64,000 bases of DNA from contig NZ_JBHSUL010000023.1 of NCBI RefSeq assembly GCF_042660675.1, positions 47,625 to 111,624 of the forward strand, in the 5' to 3' direction. The stretch's first letter is position 1. Every line of letters starts with the position of its first letter. Shown here in pieces: positions 16,502 to 26,036 of this stretch. Position numbers and translations under genes: made by a program. The notes beneath the pieces are model-generated. The model did not search any database and was not told the DNA's origin. It saw only the letters and a program-made list of their open reading frames with translations. The DNA comes from Marinilactibacillus sp042660675. GTDB lineage: Bacteria; Bacillota; Bacilli; Lactobacillales; Carnobacteriaceae_A.

Positions 16502-18900
16502 AACCTTATATCAGCTCTTTATCAGAATGTATGCGTTCTTTACTAATAGGATTGGTTCATAGTTTTTTAATTCTTCCTGTACTTTTTTTATTTTTACGGA
16601 TCAATGCATTATCTGGTTTTGAATCTATTGTCCTCTTTTTCGCAATCACTCAATTGACGGCTGCCTTTTTCAAAAAGTGGTGGACGTACTTTATAGTCCA
16701 AATCTTCGTGATTCTCGTCTTTCTTTATCGATCGTTTCCATCTTTGACCATTGAAGTATCACTGACTAAGTGGTTCTTTAACTTATGGCAATTGGGACAA
16801 CAAGAATGGAATCAAGTGATTACTGGAAATACGTCTTCCGTACCTTTATTTCTCGCTATTTTAGCCCTCTTTGTGTTGGCAACTTTACTAACCTTTACCA
16901 CGATTCGTCAAAAGTTTGCTTATCCATCTTTTCTTGTCGCTTTTGGTTATCTTATGATTTTACACACCTTTACAAGTTACGCAATTCTTTCTCAGGCGGT
17001 AACCGTTATTGGGTTTGGCATGCTCTTAATTGGCCTTACAAAACTGAATCAAATCCAGAGTAATTGGTACTTTTTTAAACTTTCTACTTTAACCAGCCTT
17101 CTCACTGGTGCATTGGTTGGATTGGCTTACTGGGGAGTCGATTGGTTTATGCCTTCTCAGGAATGGTTTGAAATGAGTACGATTGGTTATCAAAACAGAC
17201 TCGAAAGTCGTGGTTTTTTTGACTGGGTTGATGCTCAGTCTCCAGGTTCAAGATACCGCGAGACAGGCATAGGAACCAATGACGAACAATTGGGTGGTCC
17301 CTTGAGAAAAGATTACACACGGCTATTTCAAGCATATACACCAGAACCTAATTACTGGAAAGTCTTGCATCGTTGGAATTATACTGGCGAAGGTTGGGGT
17401 AGTTCCCCCGCGGGTCTATCAGAAGAAGTCTATTCTCCATATGAACGTAGAGATTATGCAACTTCTACCTTGGCTGCTGCTGATGTTTCTGAAGGCGGCG
17501 TGCTCACTACCGCTTCTGTTGATTGGCAGGCTCCAATAGAGTATATTGCCTATCCTTATGGATGGACTACTATAGAAATAGACGCTGATCCTATAGACTA
17601 TTCTATGTCATACAATTACTCAACCGAGTACAACGATGTCCAAGATAACGAAGGCATTTTGGAAGGATACAATGTAGATTATGATTCTAGTTTCCCAGAC
17701 CGACTAGATGAGGCTCAACTTCGAGAAGATGATGGTTGGAGAATGTCCTTTTGGGAAGAAATGTCTAGCCAGCCACTAGACGATACGCTCATCGAATCAG
17801 GTGATCAGTCGCTTGCTGAATGGATGTCTCTCGCTGCACCAGAAGGCGTTCAACTTCCACTAGATTTCCCGCAACGCGTGAGAGAGCTAGCACAAGAACT
17901 AACCGAGGGAATGAATAGCGAGTATGAAATGGTTCGAGCAATAGAATCGTATCTGAAAAGTGAAGGTGGTTATCGGTATAGTTTAAGAGATACCGCTCAA
18001 ACACCGTCGGGAGAAGATTATGTTGAACATTTCCTATTTGAAACAAAAGTTGGATACTGTGATAATTTTTCCAGTGCAATGGTTACCATGCTACGTTCTA
18101 TAGGGATTCCCGCTCGGTGGGTCAAAGGATTTACTCCTGGAAGTAGCCAGACTAATGCTGATGGAGAACAATATTATCAAATCACCAATTCAAATGCTCA
18201 TTCTTGGCCGGAAGTCTATTTCCCAAGTACTGGATGGGTACCTTTTGAACCTAGTCCTTCCTTTGCTAATCCAATCACACGAACGGAAAACGATGTTTCT
18301 CCTGAAGATGACCGTTTTTCTTTTGATGATCAAGCCGTAACATTGGAAGATCTTGAAGCCGATACAGACACTGCAGTCGACGAAAATACTGAAGAAGAAG
18401 CACTATCTGAAGAAGTTGGAGAGGAATCAATAGAGGACCCTGCAGCTGAAGAAGAGGGCGAAACAGAAGAAGTGAAATCCCCTGATCGTTCTCCCCTTTC
18501 TACCGTTGCATTTATGCTTATGATCTTCAGTCTGATCTTATTCGTATTTAGCACATTGTATTTCTCGCTACACTTACGCTTAATGACCTGGTTACTAAAA
18601 AAAGCGATTCAAGACAATAAGATTTCTCTTGAAAAAGCTTGCCATTGGACATTACGATTATTTGATCAGAAGCAAAAAAGATCAAAAACTCAGACAGTCT
18701 ATGACTATATAACTGTATTTCAAACGCTGACAAAAGAAGATACAGAAGTTTTATCTGAGTTCGCTGCATTAACAGATCACACTTTTTATAGTAAAACGAC
18801 CTCGGTTTCATCTATTTCTACTCCACAAAAAGAAATATTCATTAGCACTCTGGACGTTTTAGCAAGAAGTCTTAAAAGAAAAAACGGAGTCAACAAATAA
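16498..18900 (+). CDS. Membrane transglutaminase-like protein (TgpA type)
   Basis: This 800-residue protein has about six N-terminal membrane helices, an extracellular transglutaminase-like domain, a Glu-rich linker (about residues 620-660), one more helix and a cytoplasmic tail. The catalytic triad reads Cys521 (GYCDNFSS), His568 (NAHSWPEVYF) and Glu584 (WVPFEPSPS). Glu in place of Asp is, as I recall, usual in this subfamily. It is the effector of the MoxR-DUF58 operon and probably cleaves or crosslinks envelope peptides or proteins; the substrate is unknown. GTG start overlapping the DUF58 stop. Confidence 0.9.
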   Translation: MKPYISSLSECMRSLLIGLVHSFLILPVLFLFLRINALSGFESIVLFFAITQLTAAFFKKWWTYFIVQIFVILVFLYRSFPSLTIEVSLTKWFFNLWQLGQQEWNQVITGNTSSVPLFLAILALFVLATLLTFTTIRQKFAYPSFLVAFGYLMILHTFTSYAILSQAVTVIGFGMLLIGLTKLNQIQSNWYFFKLSTLTSLLTGALVGLAYWGVDWFMPSQEWFEMSTIGYQNRLESRGFFDWVDAQSPGSRYRETGIGTNDEQLGGPLRKDYTRLFQAYTPEPNYWKVLHRWNYTGEGWGSSPAGLSEEVYSPYERRDYATSTLAAADVSEGGVLTTASVDWQAPIEYIAYPYGWTTIEIDADPIDYSMSYNYSTEYNDVQDNEGILEGYNVDYDSSFPDRLDEAQLREDDGWRMSFWEEMSSQPLDDTLIESGDQSLAEWMSLAAPEGVQLPLDFPQRVRELAQELTEGMNSEYEMVRAIESYLKSEGGYRYSLRDTAQTPSGEDYVEHFLFETKVGYCDNFSSAMVTMLRSIGIPARWVKGFTPGSSQTNADGEQYYQITNSNAHSWPEVYFPSTGWVPFEPSPSFANPITRTENDVSPEDDRFSFDDQAVTLEDLEADTDTAVDENTEEEALSEEVGEESIEDPAAEEEGETEEVKSPDRSPLSTVAFMLMIFSLILFVFSTLYFSLHLRLMTWLLKKAIQDNKISLEKACHWTLRLFDQKQKRSKTQTVYDYITVFQTLTKEDTEVLSEFAALTDHTFYSKTTSVSSISTPQKEIFISTLDVLARSLKRKNGVNK

Positions 18901-18943
18901 AAGTAGCCGAACGCCCTTTCAAAAGGTGTTCGGCTACTTTTTA
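18899..18943. terminator. Bidirectional terminator between convergent operons
   Basis: A stem of about 13-16 bases (18900-18915 with 18925-18940) has an A run before and a T run after, between the transglutaminase operon and the minus-strand ABC exporter. Confidence 0.88.
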
Positions 18944-18944
18944 G

Positions 18945-20642
18945 TTAGTCCATTTTGAGTGTGATTTTGTCGAAACCTTTTGTCAGAATCCATCCGTCTA
19001 TAGCTAGTAAAGTAACCATCAAGATATAAACACCAAAAGGTACTAACTCCTGTATAGCAAACATCCCCACTGCAACAATCCCTGTAATGGCTATAAAAAT
19101 AACCGTCGCAAAGCATCCTTGGTTTGCTTCAGAAGCGTTATACCTCTTTGAAAAAGGAAAGGTTTGTATCGTACGTTTAACTTCTATTGAGAAAATCAAG
19201 ATAACCAGCAATAACCCATTCAGCAAAGCCGGTAAAATCTCCAAGTCCGAAAAGACTAGGACGACACTCGATAAAACCAGATAGATTGGAAAAAGCAACT
19301 TCATGATCAGTGCTTTGATCATACCTCTTATAAAAACCCCTGCATGATTTTCAGAACGCATTCCAAATATCCAACTTCCTTTGAAATTTTTGGAGTACTT
19401 CACTGAAACAGCCAGCATTGGAATAACTAAGAGTGCATAATAGGGCATGTACTTGAACACAGACAATTGATTGATTCCAACTCCGCCATCTTCCGTTAAC
19501 TGGTATGTTGACCCTATGAGTATAATCGGAAAGACAAAAATGGTCGCTAGAGACGGGTATAGTCTTGTCTTGAATTCTCTTTCGTTTTTGGTCAGTTGCC
19601 ATGTGAAATGATAGTATCCTCTTTCCTTTTTATCCCAGCACAGACACTTACTCGATAGCGTTTCGTACCATGAACGTTTGTCTGTATCGCCTTCTCCACT
19701 TTCAAGTTTCTGTAAGTTCGCTTCCAGCTTATCACTATTGAAATAATAGAGAACCGCCAGCGCAGCAGTCCCTCCAATAAGTAAAACAATATACACTAAA
19801 TATGTGAGTGAAAACCCGTTTTCTAATAGACCAAATGGTGCAACAAACCATAGCGGAAAAACAAAAATATGCCACCATTGTAGATTCAATTCAATCGCAA
19901 GCATGCTAGGATTAATAAATTGAAAAGCTTGATTCATCACTTGATAACCGATAACCGTGAAAACAGAAATTCCGATTTGACTATAAGCAATAATATTTTT
20001 CAGCTTTTCCCCATTGAATCGCTTAAGTACAGTGGCATAAGTGATAATTGTCAGTAGCAGGCACCAGATGGATGCCACAACTGTCAGTAAAATAGCCAAT
20101 AATCCTGCTAGAATCCCGTGGATAAAGAAGGTTCCAACCACCATTGGTACAGAAAGCGCAAGTGTTAGCGAGATAAGATAAATAAAGACATGGGTCGCTT
20201 TTGCGGCACTCAGCGTCCTTGAAGATACCGGTTTCGTTCCAATCAGAATCTGGTCTTTTGTTTCAAGTAGAATACTAGAGAAATTTGCAATCAAAGTCGA
20301 TAACAGCATTATAAAGATAAAACTGAAGAACACAGTGTACTGGAACTGAATATTGTCGATGGCGAAGACAAATAATAGAATCAGGCTGATCAATGCATAG
20401 GCCCATAAAGACTGGAAGAAAGCATTTTTATCTTCGTCCTCTTCCTTACTGTTTCCCCACATAGAATTCGTTGGAATCACTTTTTCCTGTCGGCTATCCA
20501 TAAGCAGCTTTGTATCGATGATTTTTTCCATGATGGGATAATCCACACCCAAACGTCGATACACTGGCGCTAGTTTTCTGATAATCTTGATAAAGAAACT
20601 TACCTCTTGTTTCTGACTTCCACCAAAAACATTACGCATCAT
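18945..20642 (-). CDS. ABC exporter permease, large
   Basis: This 565-residue multi-pass protein has about 12 hydrophobic segments in clusters near residues 85-135, 150-240, 265-310, 370-415 and 435-545. It matches the large permeases paired with one ATPase in Bacillota export systems. It overlaps the upstream ATPase gene by 11 bases, so they work together. The cargo cannot be told from sequence. It is longer than EcsB (about 400 residues), so I do not assign that name. Confidence 0.8.
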   Translation of the reverse strand: MMRNVFGGSQKQEVSFFIKIIRKLAPVYRRLGVDYPIMEKIIDTKLLMDSRQEKVIPTNSMWGNSKEEDEDKNAFFQSLWAYALISLILLFVFAIDNIQFQYTVFFSFIFIMLLSTLIANFSSILLETKDQILIGTKPVSSRTLSAAKATHVFIYLISLTLALSVPMVVGTFFIHGILAGLLAILLTVVASIWCLLLTIITYATVLKRFNGEKLKNIIAYSQIGISVFTVIGYQVMNQAFQFINPSMLAIELNLQWWHIFVFPLWFVAPFGLLENGFSLTYLVYIVLLIGGTAALAVLYYFNSDKLEANLQKLESGEGDTDKRSWYETLSSKCLCWDKKERGYYHFTWQLTKNEREFKTRLYPSLATIFVFPIILIGSTYQLTEDGGVGINQLSVFKYMPYYALLVIPMLAVSVKYSKNFKGSWIFGMRSENHAGVFIRGMIKALIMKLLFPIYLVLSSVVLVFSDLEILPALLNGLLLVILIFSIEVKRTIQTFPFSKRYNASEANQGCFATVIFIAITGIVAVGMFAIQELVPFGVYILMVTLLAIDGWILTKGFDKITLKMD

Positions 20643-21420
20643 AAGGCGTTTCTCCTTTCATGACTGAAACGAAGGCATTGGCGAGTTCTTCATATTCGTT
20701 GAATCCCGTCAACTGATTGAACAACTGCTCAAGTGTTCCATCTGCCTCTTTTTGAAGCTCATCAAAATGTCCGTCAGCTACCACGCGTCCTTCATTCAAG
20801 ATGATAATACGGTCACTGAGTTTCTCCACCGTATCCATAATATGCGAAGAATAAAAGACTGTTTTCCCTTCTTTTTTCAATTCTGAAAGAATTTCTTTTA
20901 CGATTTGTACGCTGTTGGCGTCTAACCCATTTAACGGCTCATCCCAAAATAGAATATCTGGGTTATGTAATAAGCTAGATATAATCAAGACTTTCTGACG
21001 CATCCCTTTCGAAAATGAAGATAAACGGTTCTTGAAGGCTTCTTCGATACCTAGGATCTGCATCATTTTTAGGCTCTTCTCTCGAACCATATTTTCTTCC
21101 AGTCCATATAGTCTACCTACAAAGAGCAAGTACTCTTCAGCAGATAAGGTATCGTATAGTTCTGCATTTTCAGGCACATAACCGATTCGAGCTTTATAGG
21201 CATCTCCTGAATCTTTAAGAGGCTTTCCAAATATGAAAATGTCTCCCCTATCTGGCTGTAGTAATCCTAAAATCATTTTAACGGTTGTACTTTTCCCTGC
21301 TCCATTTGGTCCAATATATCCGATAATTTCACCCGGATAGACTGAAAAATCTACGCCTTTCAGCACATGATTACCTCCAAAAGATTTCGTGACTTCTTTC
21401 ATTTCTAAAATCTTATCCAT
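20632..21420 (-). CDS. ABC transporter ATP-binding protein
   Basis: This 262-residue ATPase has Walker A GPNGAGKSTTVKM near residue 37, the signature LSSFSKGMRQKVLI near residue 135 (the usual LSGGQ is replaced by SFSKGMRQ, common in drug/sodium-type exporters), Walker B DILFWDEPLNGLD and the SSHIMDTVEKL switch. It would energise the permease encoded next to it. A good binding site precedes the ATG. No regulator is adjacent. Confidence 0.92.
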   Translation of the reverse strand: MDKILEMKEVTKSFGGNHVLKGVDFSVYPGEIIGYIGPNGAGKSTTVKMILGLLQPDRGDIFIFGKPLKDSGDAYKARIGYVPENAELYDTLSAEEYLLFVGRLYGLEENMVREKSLKMMQILGIEEAFKNRLSSFSKGMRQKVLIISSLLHNPDILFWDEPLNGLDANSVQIVKEILSELKKEGKTVFYSSHIMDTVEKLSDRIIILNEGRVVADGHFDELQKEADGTLEQLFNQLTGFNEYEELANAFVSVMKGETPYDA

Positions 21421-21579
21421 TTATGTACCTCCATAAGTTACGATTAGGAGTATTTTATCATACACCATCCGAACAAAATAGGAAGAGTTGGACATTTCTT
21501 TACCTGAAAGCACAAATGTATGATACATTCTTTATATCAATATATAAACGATCACGTTTAAATCTGGAGGGTGTTACAT

Positions 21580-22521
21580 ATGTACATAAATTCGTTAAAA
21601 AAGTTATCCATCTGGGCTATTGTCTGGCGAAGCGTGCTGACGATGATCGGCATTGAATTTGCTAATGCCTTTTTACTCATTGCCATGCAAGAAAATTATC
21701 CAGAAATTTTTGGATTGATGATTAGTTTATTTTTATATTTTCTGATTTATAAAATTATTCTTCGCCAATTATCCAAGCAGAACGTCTTCACGACTGGTAT
21801 CACTGGAGAAGGCCCACCTGAGAAAAAGCAGTTGCTTCCGGTAGCTGGACTGACCATTTTAGTCGCTATCTGTGGAAGTCTGTTTATCTATTTTGCTTTG
21901 CGCATCTTTTTGTCATTTACAGATTTTTATACCTTTTTTATCTCTTATATGGGTTTGAATCCAAATGAATTAATAGTCGAAACGCCTTCTTTCATCTATC
22001 TTTTCCCTCTTACAGTAATCGCCGCACCGATTGTTGAAGAAGTTTTCTTTAGAGGCGTATTGATGAATAAATGGTCGGAGAAATACGGAGTCTGGAAAGG
22101 GATTCTATTCAGCTCCATCATCTTTATGATTATTCATTTTAATTCTTTGTTCTTTCCGCAACTGATTTTAGGATTTCTGTGTGCTGTAGTCTACACCAAG
22201 ACAAAAAAGCTTGTTTATCCTATTCTGACCCACGCGCTTTATAACTTTATCGTTATCATACCTACTCTTTTTACAAGTGACTCTGCTAGTTTAGAAGAAT
22301 TGTACATCATTGCCAATCCTACTGCAGAATTCATTCAGGAACTAACGCTTTATTCCGTAGTTTTCGTGATTGTTCTGGCTATAACCATCTTATTCATCAA
22401 AAAATACGGTAAGGGATTAAAAGCAGAAGCAACACCTTACCTGACAAATATTCCATCCGAATTTTTGGAGCACGAACCTGTACAAGATGTTGACGATATC
22501 GAACACTTTGAGGATTTTTAA
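21580..22521 (+). CDS. CPBP-family intramembrane metalloprotease
   Basis: This protein of 313 residues has about eight membrane helices. The CPBP/Rce1 motifs are present: PIVEEVFFRGVLM near residue 155, FSSIIFMIIHFNS near residue 180 and THALYNF near residue 218. They supply the glutamates and histidines that bind metal. In lactic acid bacteria such proteins are linked to bacteriocin immunity or cell-surface processing, but no bacteriocin gene is seen nearby. The ATG at 21580 has GGAGG 9 bases upstream; the longer frame from 21571 starts on top of that site. Confidence 0.85.
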   Translation: MYINSLKKLSIWAIVWRSVLTMIGIEFANAFLLIAMQENYPEIFGLMISLFLYFLIYKIILRQLSKQNVFTTGITGEGPPEKKQLLPVAGLTILVAICGSLFIYFALRIFLSFTDFYTFFISYMGLNPNELIVETPSFIYLFPLTVIAAPIVEEVFFRGVLMNKWSEKYGVWKGILFSSIIFMIIHFNSLFFPQLILGFLCAVVYTKTKKLVYPILTHALYNFIVIIPTLFTSDSASLEELYIIANPTAEFIQELTLYSVVFVIVLAITILFIKKYGKGLKAEATPYLTNIPSEFLEHEPVQDVDDIEHFEDF

Positions 22522-22550
22522 TCTTAAAACCATAAATGAATCTACTTTTT

Positions 22551-22594
22551 CCCAATCGTTCCCTTTCTTTAATGGGAATGATTGGGATTTTTAT
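22551..22594 (+). terminator. Terminator of the CPBP protease gene
   Basis: Stem 22551-22563 with 22574-22586 (13 bases, one mismatch) followed by TTTTTATTT. Confidence 0.85.
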
Positions 22595-22600
22595 TTATTA

Positions 22601-22650
22601 TGAGAAATTTATTTAATTTAAATGTAAATATTCTCATTTTTATGTATACT
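22601..22650 (+). promoter_or_regulatory. Promoter and dyad before the M20 dipeptidase gene
   Basis: TGAGAA (22601-22606) and TTCTCA (22631-22636) flank an AT-rich core directly upstream of an extended -10, TGTATACT (22643-22650). The dyad covers the expected -35 area, which itself is weak. It could be an operator for an unseen repressor or activator. Confidence 0.4.
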
Positions 22651-22699
22651 TGATTTCAAGGAAAACCATTCGATGGATTGAAATAAGGGGGAGATTGTT

Positions 22700-24070
22700 A
22701 TGCATCAAAACGATACATTCAAAGAAGTAGCTATAAAACTAGCATCAGAAAAAGCGTTCCATATGGAATCATTATTCAGATTGATTAGACAACCGAGTAT
22801 CAGTGCTCAGAATTTAGGGGTTCTAGAGTGTGCTGATTTGCTTCAATCAATGATGATAGACGCCGGAATTGAAACACAACTATTGGAAACTGAAGGATTT
22901 CCTGTAGTTTATGGAGAAGTCCTGCATCCTGATAACGAATTAACCGTTTTGTTTTATGGTCATTACGATGTTCAACCGCCTGAACCTCTAGAATTATGGC
23001 GCTCAGAACCTTTTGAACCTACGATTCGTGACGGTAAGATTTTTGGAAGAGGTACTGGTGACAACAAAGGGCAACTGGTTGCACATGTACTCGCTGTGAA
23101 AGCCTTGCTGGAATTATATGGTAAACTACCGATCAATGTGAAATTCCTATTCGAAGGAGAAGAAGAAAAAGGGAGTGTGAATCTAGAGCCTTTTGCTGAA
23201 AAACATAAAGACTTACTTAAAGCAGATATTGCCTATACAGCAGATGGGCCGATGGAAGGCAAAGATCAACCTTCTGTTACTTTAGGAAACCGAGGCCTTT
23301 TATATATTGAATTGAACGCTAAAGGGGCTTTAAGAGATAATCATTCTGGAAACAAAGGCAATATTGCACCCAATCCTGCAATGGACTTAATCAACTTGAT
23401 TCGTTCTATGATTGACGAAGAAGGGACCGTTTTAATTGATGGCTTTTATAACGGCATTCTGACGCCAACAAAAGAAGAATTGGATCATATCCGCTCGCTA
23501 CCCTTCAATCCAGAAGCGATTGCTGAAGTCATCGGGATTGACGAAATCAGTATGACTATTGAAGAGTACTATAAAAAGCTGTGTCTCTCTCCAACTTTTA
23601 ATATCGCGGGGTTTGGAAGTGGCTACACTGGAGAAGGAACTAAAACCATTATTCCAAGCGAAGCGAAAGTGAAAATTGATATGCGTTTGGCCGCTGATCA
23701 AGACCCAAATCAAATTTTCGAATCTATTTTAAATCACGTTGAACAATTCCAATCTAAAAGTGAGATATCTGTCGATTATTTAGGTGGTGTCAAACCTTCT
23801 AGAACCCCTATGCATCTAGACATTGTCCAAAAAGTCATTCAGGCAGTAGAAATTTCACATGGTAAAACTCCGGTCGTTCTGCCGGCTCTTGGTGGAACAG
23901 GACCGATGTATATCTTCACAGATATCTTAGGTATCCCATCCCTAACGATTCCTTACGCCAATGTGGACGAAGATAACCACGCACCTAATGAAAACATCGG
24001 CGAAAAAGAATATTTAGATGGTATTCGAACCACTTGCGCGACTATTTTACACCTTGGAGATCGAATTTAA
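22700..24070 (+). CDS. M20-family dipeptidase / peptidase
   Basis: This 456-residue metallopeptidase belongs to the carnosinase-like M20 group. Zinc ligands and catalytic residues are seen in FYGHYDVQPPEP (near residue 80), GRGTGDNKGQL (near residue 115), FEGEEEKGS (near residue 150), the Asp of YTADGP and the late EDNHAPNE histidine. A dimerisation insert separates the catalytic halves. It likely acts in the cytosol on dipeptides, as no signal peptide is seen. It is a single gene with its own promoter. Confidence 0.9.
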   Translation: MHQNDTFKEVAIKLASEKAFHMESLFRLIRQPSISAQNLGVLECADLLQSMMIDAGIETQLLETEGFPVVYGEVLHPDNELTVLFYGHYDVQPPEPLELWRSEPFEPTIRDGKIFGRGTGDNKGQLVAHVLAVKALLELYGKLPINVKFLFEGEEEKGSVNLEPFAEKHKDLLKADIAYTADGPMEGKDQPSVTLGNRGLLYIELNAKGALRDNHSGNKGNIAPNPAMDLINLIRSMIDEEGTVLIDGFYNGILTPTKEELDHIRSLPFNPEAIAEVIGIDEISMTIEEYYKKLCLSPTFNIAGFGSGYTGEGTKTIIPSEAKVKIDMRLAADQDPNQIFESILNHVEQFQSKSEISVDYLGGVKPSRTPMHLDIVQKVIQAVEISHGKTPVVLPALGGTGPMYIFTDILGIPSLTIPYANVDEDNHAPNENIGEKEYLDGIRTTCATILHLGDRI

Positions 24071-24124
24071 GATAGAATTTTTTCAAATTGGCATATTTAA
24101 CGACCTCTATTTTAAGAATAGACG

Positions 24125-24348
24125 TGTATTCTTTAGACTGGATTGTTATTTCAATCTCAGTTCCACCAATCAGACATGTATTCTTCAAACTCACTTGTTA
24201 TTTCAATCTCAGTTCCAACAATTAGGCATGTATTCTTCAAACTCACTTGTTATTTCAATCTCAGTTCCAACAATTAGGCATGTATTCTTCAAACTCACTT
24301 GTTATTTCAATCTCAGTTCCACCAATCGGACATGTATTCTTCAAACTG
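24125..24348. repeat. 52-base tandem repeat, four copies plus a partial fifth
   Basis: Four units of exactly 52 bases start at 24125, 24177, 24229 and 24281, and a partial copy starts at 24333. Units 2 and 3 are identical. Units 1 and 4 share a CCACCAATC variant in place of CCAACAATT. The unit length is not a multiple of three and reading frames across it shift every copy, so it is not coding. It lies between the convergent dipeptidase and HD-domain genes, just before their shared terminator. It is not CRISPR, because there are no variable spacers. Confidence 0.9.
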
Positions 24349-24357
24349 ACATCATTT

Positions 24358-24418
24358 AAAAACCGCAGTTTCGACTATGAGGCCTACAAGCCTATAAGTG
24401 TCGAAACTACGGTTCTTT
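24358..24418. terminator. Bidirectional terminator between the dipeptidase and HD hydrolase genes
   Basis: A long stem (about 24361-24375 with 24399-24414, one or two mismatches) carries a second small hairpin in its loop. It has an A run before and CTTTTA after, and suits the minus-strand HD gene best. Confidence 0.75.
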
Positions 24419-25065
24419 TACTCTTCTTCTAGGGTATATTCTTTAAAGAATTGTTCCAGATAGATTTCCATAAACTGGTGACGGTCTTCTGCTAGCTGGA
24501 TGGCTGTTTCGGTATTCATAAGTTCTTTTAGTTTCAGTAATTTTTCATAAAAATGATGGATTGCACTACTTTTTCCTTCACGGTATTCCTTTTTAGTCAT
24601 ATTTTCTCGAACAGTATACTGAGGATCAAAAATCGGATTGCCCACGCTCCCAGCGTATACAAAGGTTCTAGCAATTCCAACTGCTCCAATAGCATCCAAG
24701 CGATCTGCATCCTGAACCACTTTCGCTTCTAGAGACCCATACAAGTGGTTGTTCCCACCTTTATAAGACATTGTCTGGATGATGGATAAAACATGTTCAA
24801 TGACAGCAGACGGCACCCCTTCTCCTTCAAGCCAGTAATTAATTTCAGAGACACCTTCTGCTTCGCTGGAAACGATCTTGTCGTCTGCAAGATCATGCAA
24901 TAGAGCAGCTAGTTGCACAACGAATAAATCTGCTTTTTCAGCTTTACCAATTTTGATCGCATTATTCCAGACACGTTCAATATGGAACCAGTCATGACCT
25001 GATCCTTCTCCTGTCAATCTAGAGCGGACCATTTCCGCTGTACTCAAAATGATTTCATCATTCAT
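24418..25065 (-). CDS. HD-domain phosphohydrolase
   Basis: This 215-residue protein has the HD metal site: HDWFHIERVW near residue 24, ALLHDLADDK near residue 55, and a later Asp in VVQDADRLDAIGAVGI near residue 120. Such small HD proteins (YedJ-like) hydrolyse nucleotides or other phosphoesters in the cytosol; the natural substrate here is unknown. It is a single gene, with an AAGGA site before the ATG. Confidence 0.88.
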   Translation of the reverse strand: MNDEIILSTAEMVRSRLTGEGSGHDWFHIERVWNNAIKIGKAEKADLFVVQLAALLHDLADDKIVSSEAEGVSEINYWLEGEGVPSAVIEHVLSIIQTMSYKGGNNHLYGSLEAKVVQDADRLDAIGAVGIARTFVYAGSVGNPIFDPQYTVRENMTKKEYREGKSSAIHHFYEKLLKLKELMNTETAIQLAEDRHQFMEIYLEQFFKEYTLEEE

Positions 25066-25185
25066 CGAATTCCTTCTTTCCGTTCTACTCTTTTTCTCAG
25101 TCTACCATATTTTATGCTACACTGTGGAAAACAGATCATTGTACTGAGTTCCTCATTCTATTTAAAAGGAAGGATTTAATATTCT

Positions 25186-25620
25186 ATGAAAATTCTAATT
25201 GATGCTGACGCCTGTCCTGTAAAAGACGTGGTTATTGAAGAAGTTAAAGACAAAGAAATCCAAGTGGTTTTAGTTTCCAGTATCGCGCATTATTCTCTTC
25301 AAGACTATCCAGAATACGTAAAGAGCGTATACGTAGAGCACGGCGCGGATTCCGCTGACTTTAAAATCGTCCAACTTGCTAAGCCCTCTGATGTCATCAT
25401 TACACAAGATTACGGTCTAGCTTCTCTTCTACTACCAAAAGGCTGTATTGTTTTGCATCATAAAGGTTTTCAATACTCTTCTGATAATATCGATCAATTA
25501 CTCGAGACCAGACATTTCAGTGCCATGGCACGTAAAAGTGGTCAACGCACAAAAGGACCAAAGGCATTTACTGCTACCGATAAAGAAACTTTTCGAAAAC
25601 TGTTCCAGCAATTCTTATAG
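25186..25620 (+). CDS. YaiI/YqxD family protein (DUF188)
   Basis: This 144-residue protein starts with ILIDADACPVKD and has VYVEHGADSADFKIV and VITQDYGLASLLL, the conserved acidic motifs of the UPF0178 (DUF188) family with a PIN/NYN-like nuclease fold. HFSAMARKSGQRTKGPKAF near the end is also family-typical. The biochemical function is not established. Single gene with AAGGAAGG upstream, followed by a terminator. Confidence 0.9.
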   Translation: MKILIDADACPVKDVVIEEVKDKEIQVVLVSSIAHYSLQDYPEYVKSVYVEHGADSADFKIVQLAKPSDVIITQDYGLASLLLPKGCIVLHHKGFQYSSDNIDQLLETRHFSAMARKSGQRTKGPKAFTATDKETFRKLFQQFL

Positions 25621-25628
25621 ACTGCTTA

Positions 25629-25662
25629 GAAAAGGCTCGACATCTATTGCCAAGCCTTTTTC
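25629..25662. terminator. Terminator between YaiI-like and rhodanese genes
   Basis: AAAAGGCT (25630-25637) pairs with AGCCTTTT (25653-25660), with T's after it on the plus strand and A's on the other side. Short but placed between convergent genes. Confidence 0.65.
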
Positions 25663-25664
25663 AG

Positions 25665-25952
25665 TTATTCTGCTGTTTCTTCCCAAGCAAGCATGCCACC
25701 TGTTACATTGACCGTTTTTATACCTCGCTGTTCAAGAATATCCCCTGCTCTGGCTGATCTTTTACCAGAACGACAAATCAAATGATAGGTTTGGGCTGGA
25801 TCAAATGCATCCAGTTGATATTCTAATGTAGATAACGGTATATTTCTCGCCTGCTCAATGTGCCCTTTATCAAACTCTTCTTTTTCTCTTACATCAATCA
25901 AGTTGACTTCGTCCAAGTGTTTTTTCAATTCTTCAATAGTCATTTCGGACAC
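25665..25952 (-). CDS. Rhodanese-like protein, single domain
   Basis: This protein of about 95 residues is a single rhodanese domain: NLIDVREKEEFDKGHI, then the active loop ICRSGKRSA with the catalytic cysteine, then VTGGMLAW at the end. It would carry sulfur as a persulfide in the cytosol. A GTG at 25952 is preferred because AAGGAG lies 10 bases upstream; a TTG 21 bases earlier overlaps that site. Partner unknown. Confidence 0.85.
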   Translation of the reverse strand: MSEMTIEELKKHLDEVNLIDVREKEEFDKGHIEQARNIPLSTLEYQLDAFDPAQTYHLICRSGKRSARAGDILEQRGIKTVNVTGGMLAWEETAE

Positions 25953-26036
25953 TTTTGATTCGCTCCTTTTCAACTCTTTTGTATATAGTGGGTATTTGCT
26001 ATACTCAATAGTATCTCATAAAAAGGAGAAAATAAA

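Noticed and set aside
24125..24348. CRISPR array
   Set aside because: The whole 52-base unit repeats; there are no unique spacers and no cas genes nearby.
24018..24359. A 113-residue plus-strand frame across the 52-base repeats
   Set aside because: It starts inside the dipeptidase gene out of frame, and its repeated sequence is only the tandem DNA repeat read in shifting frames.
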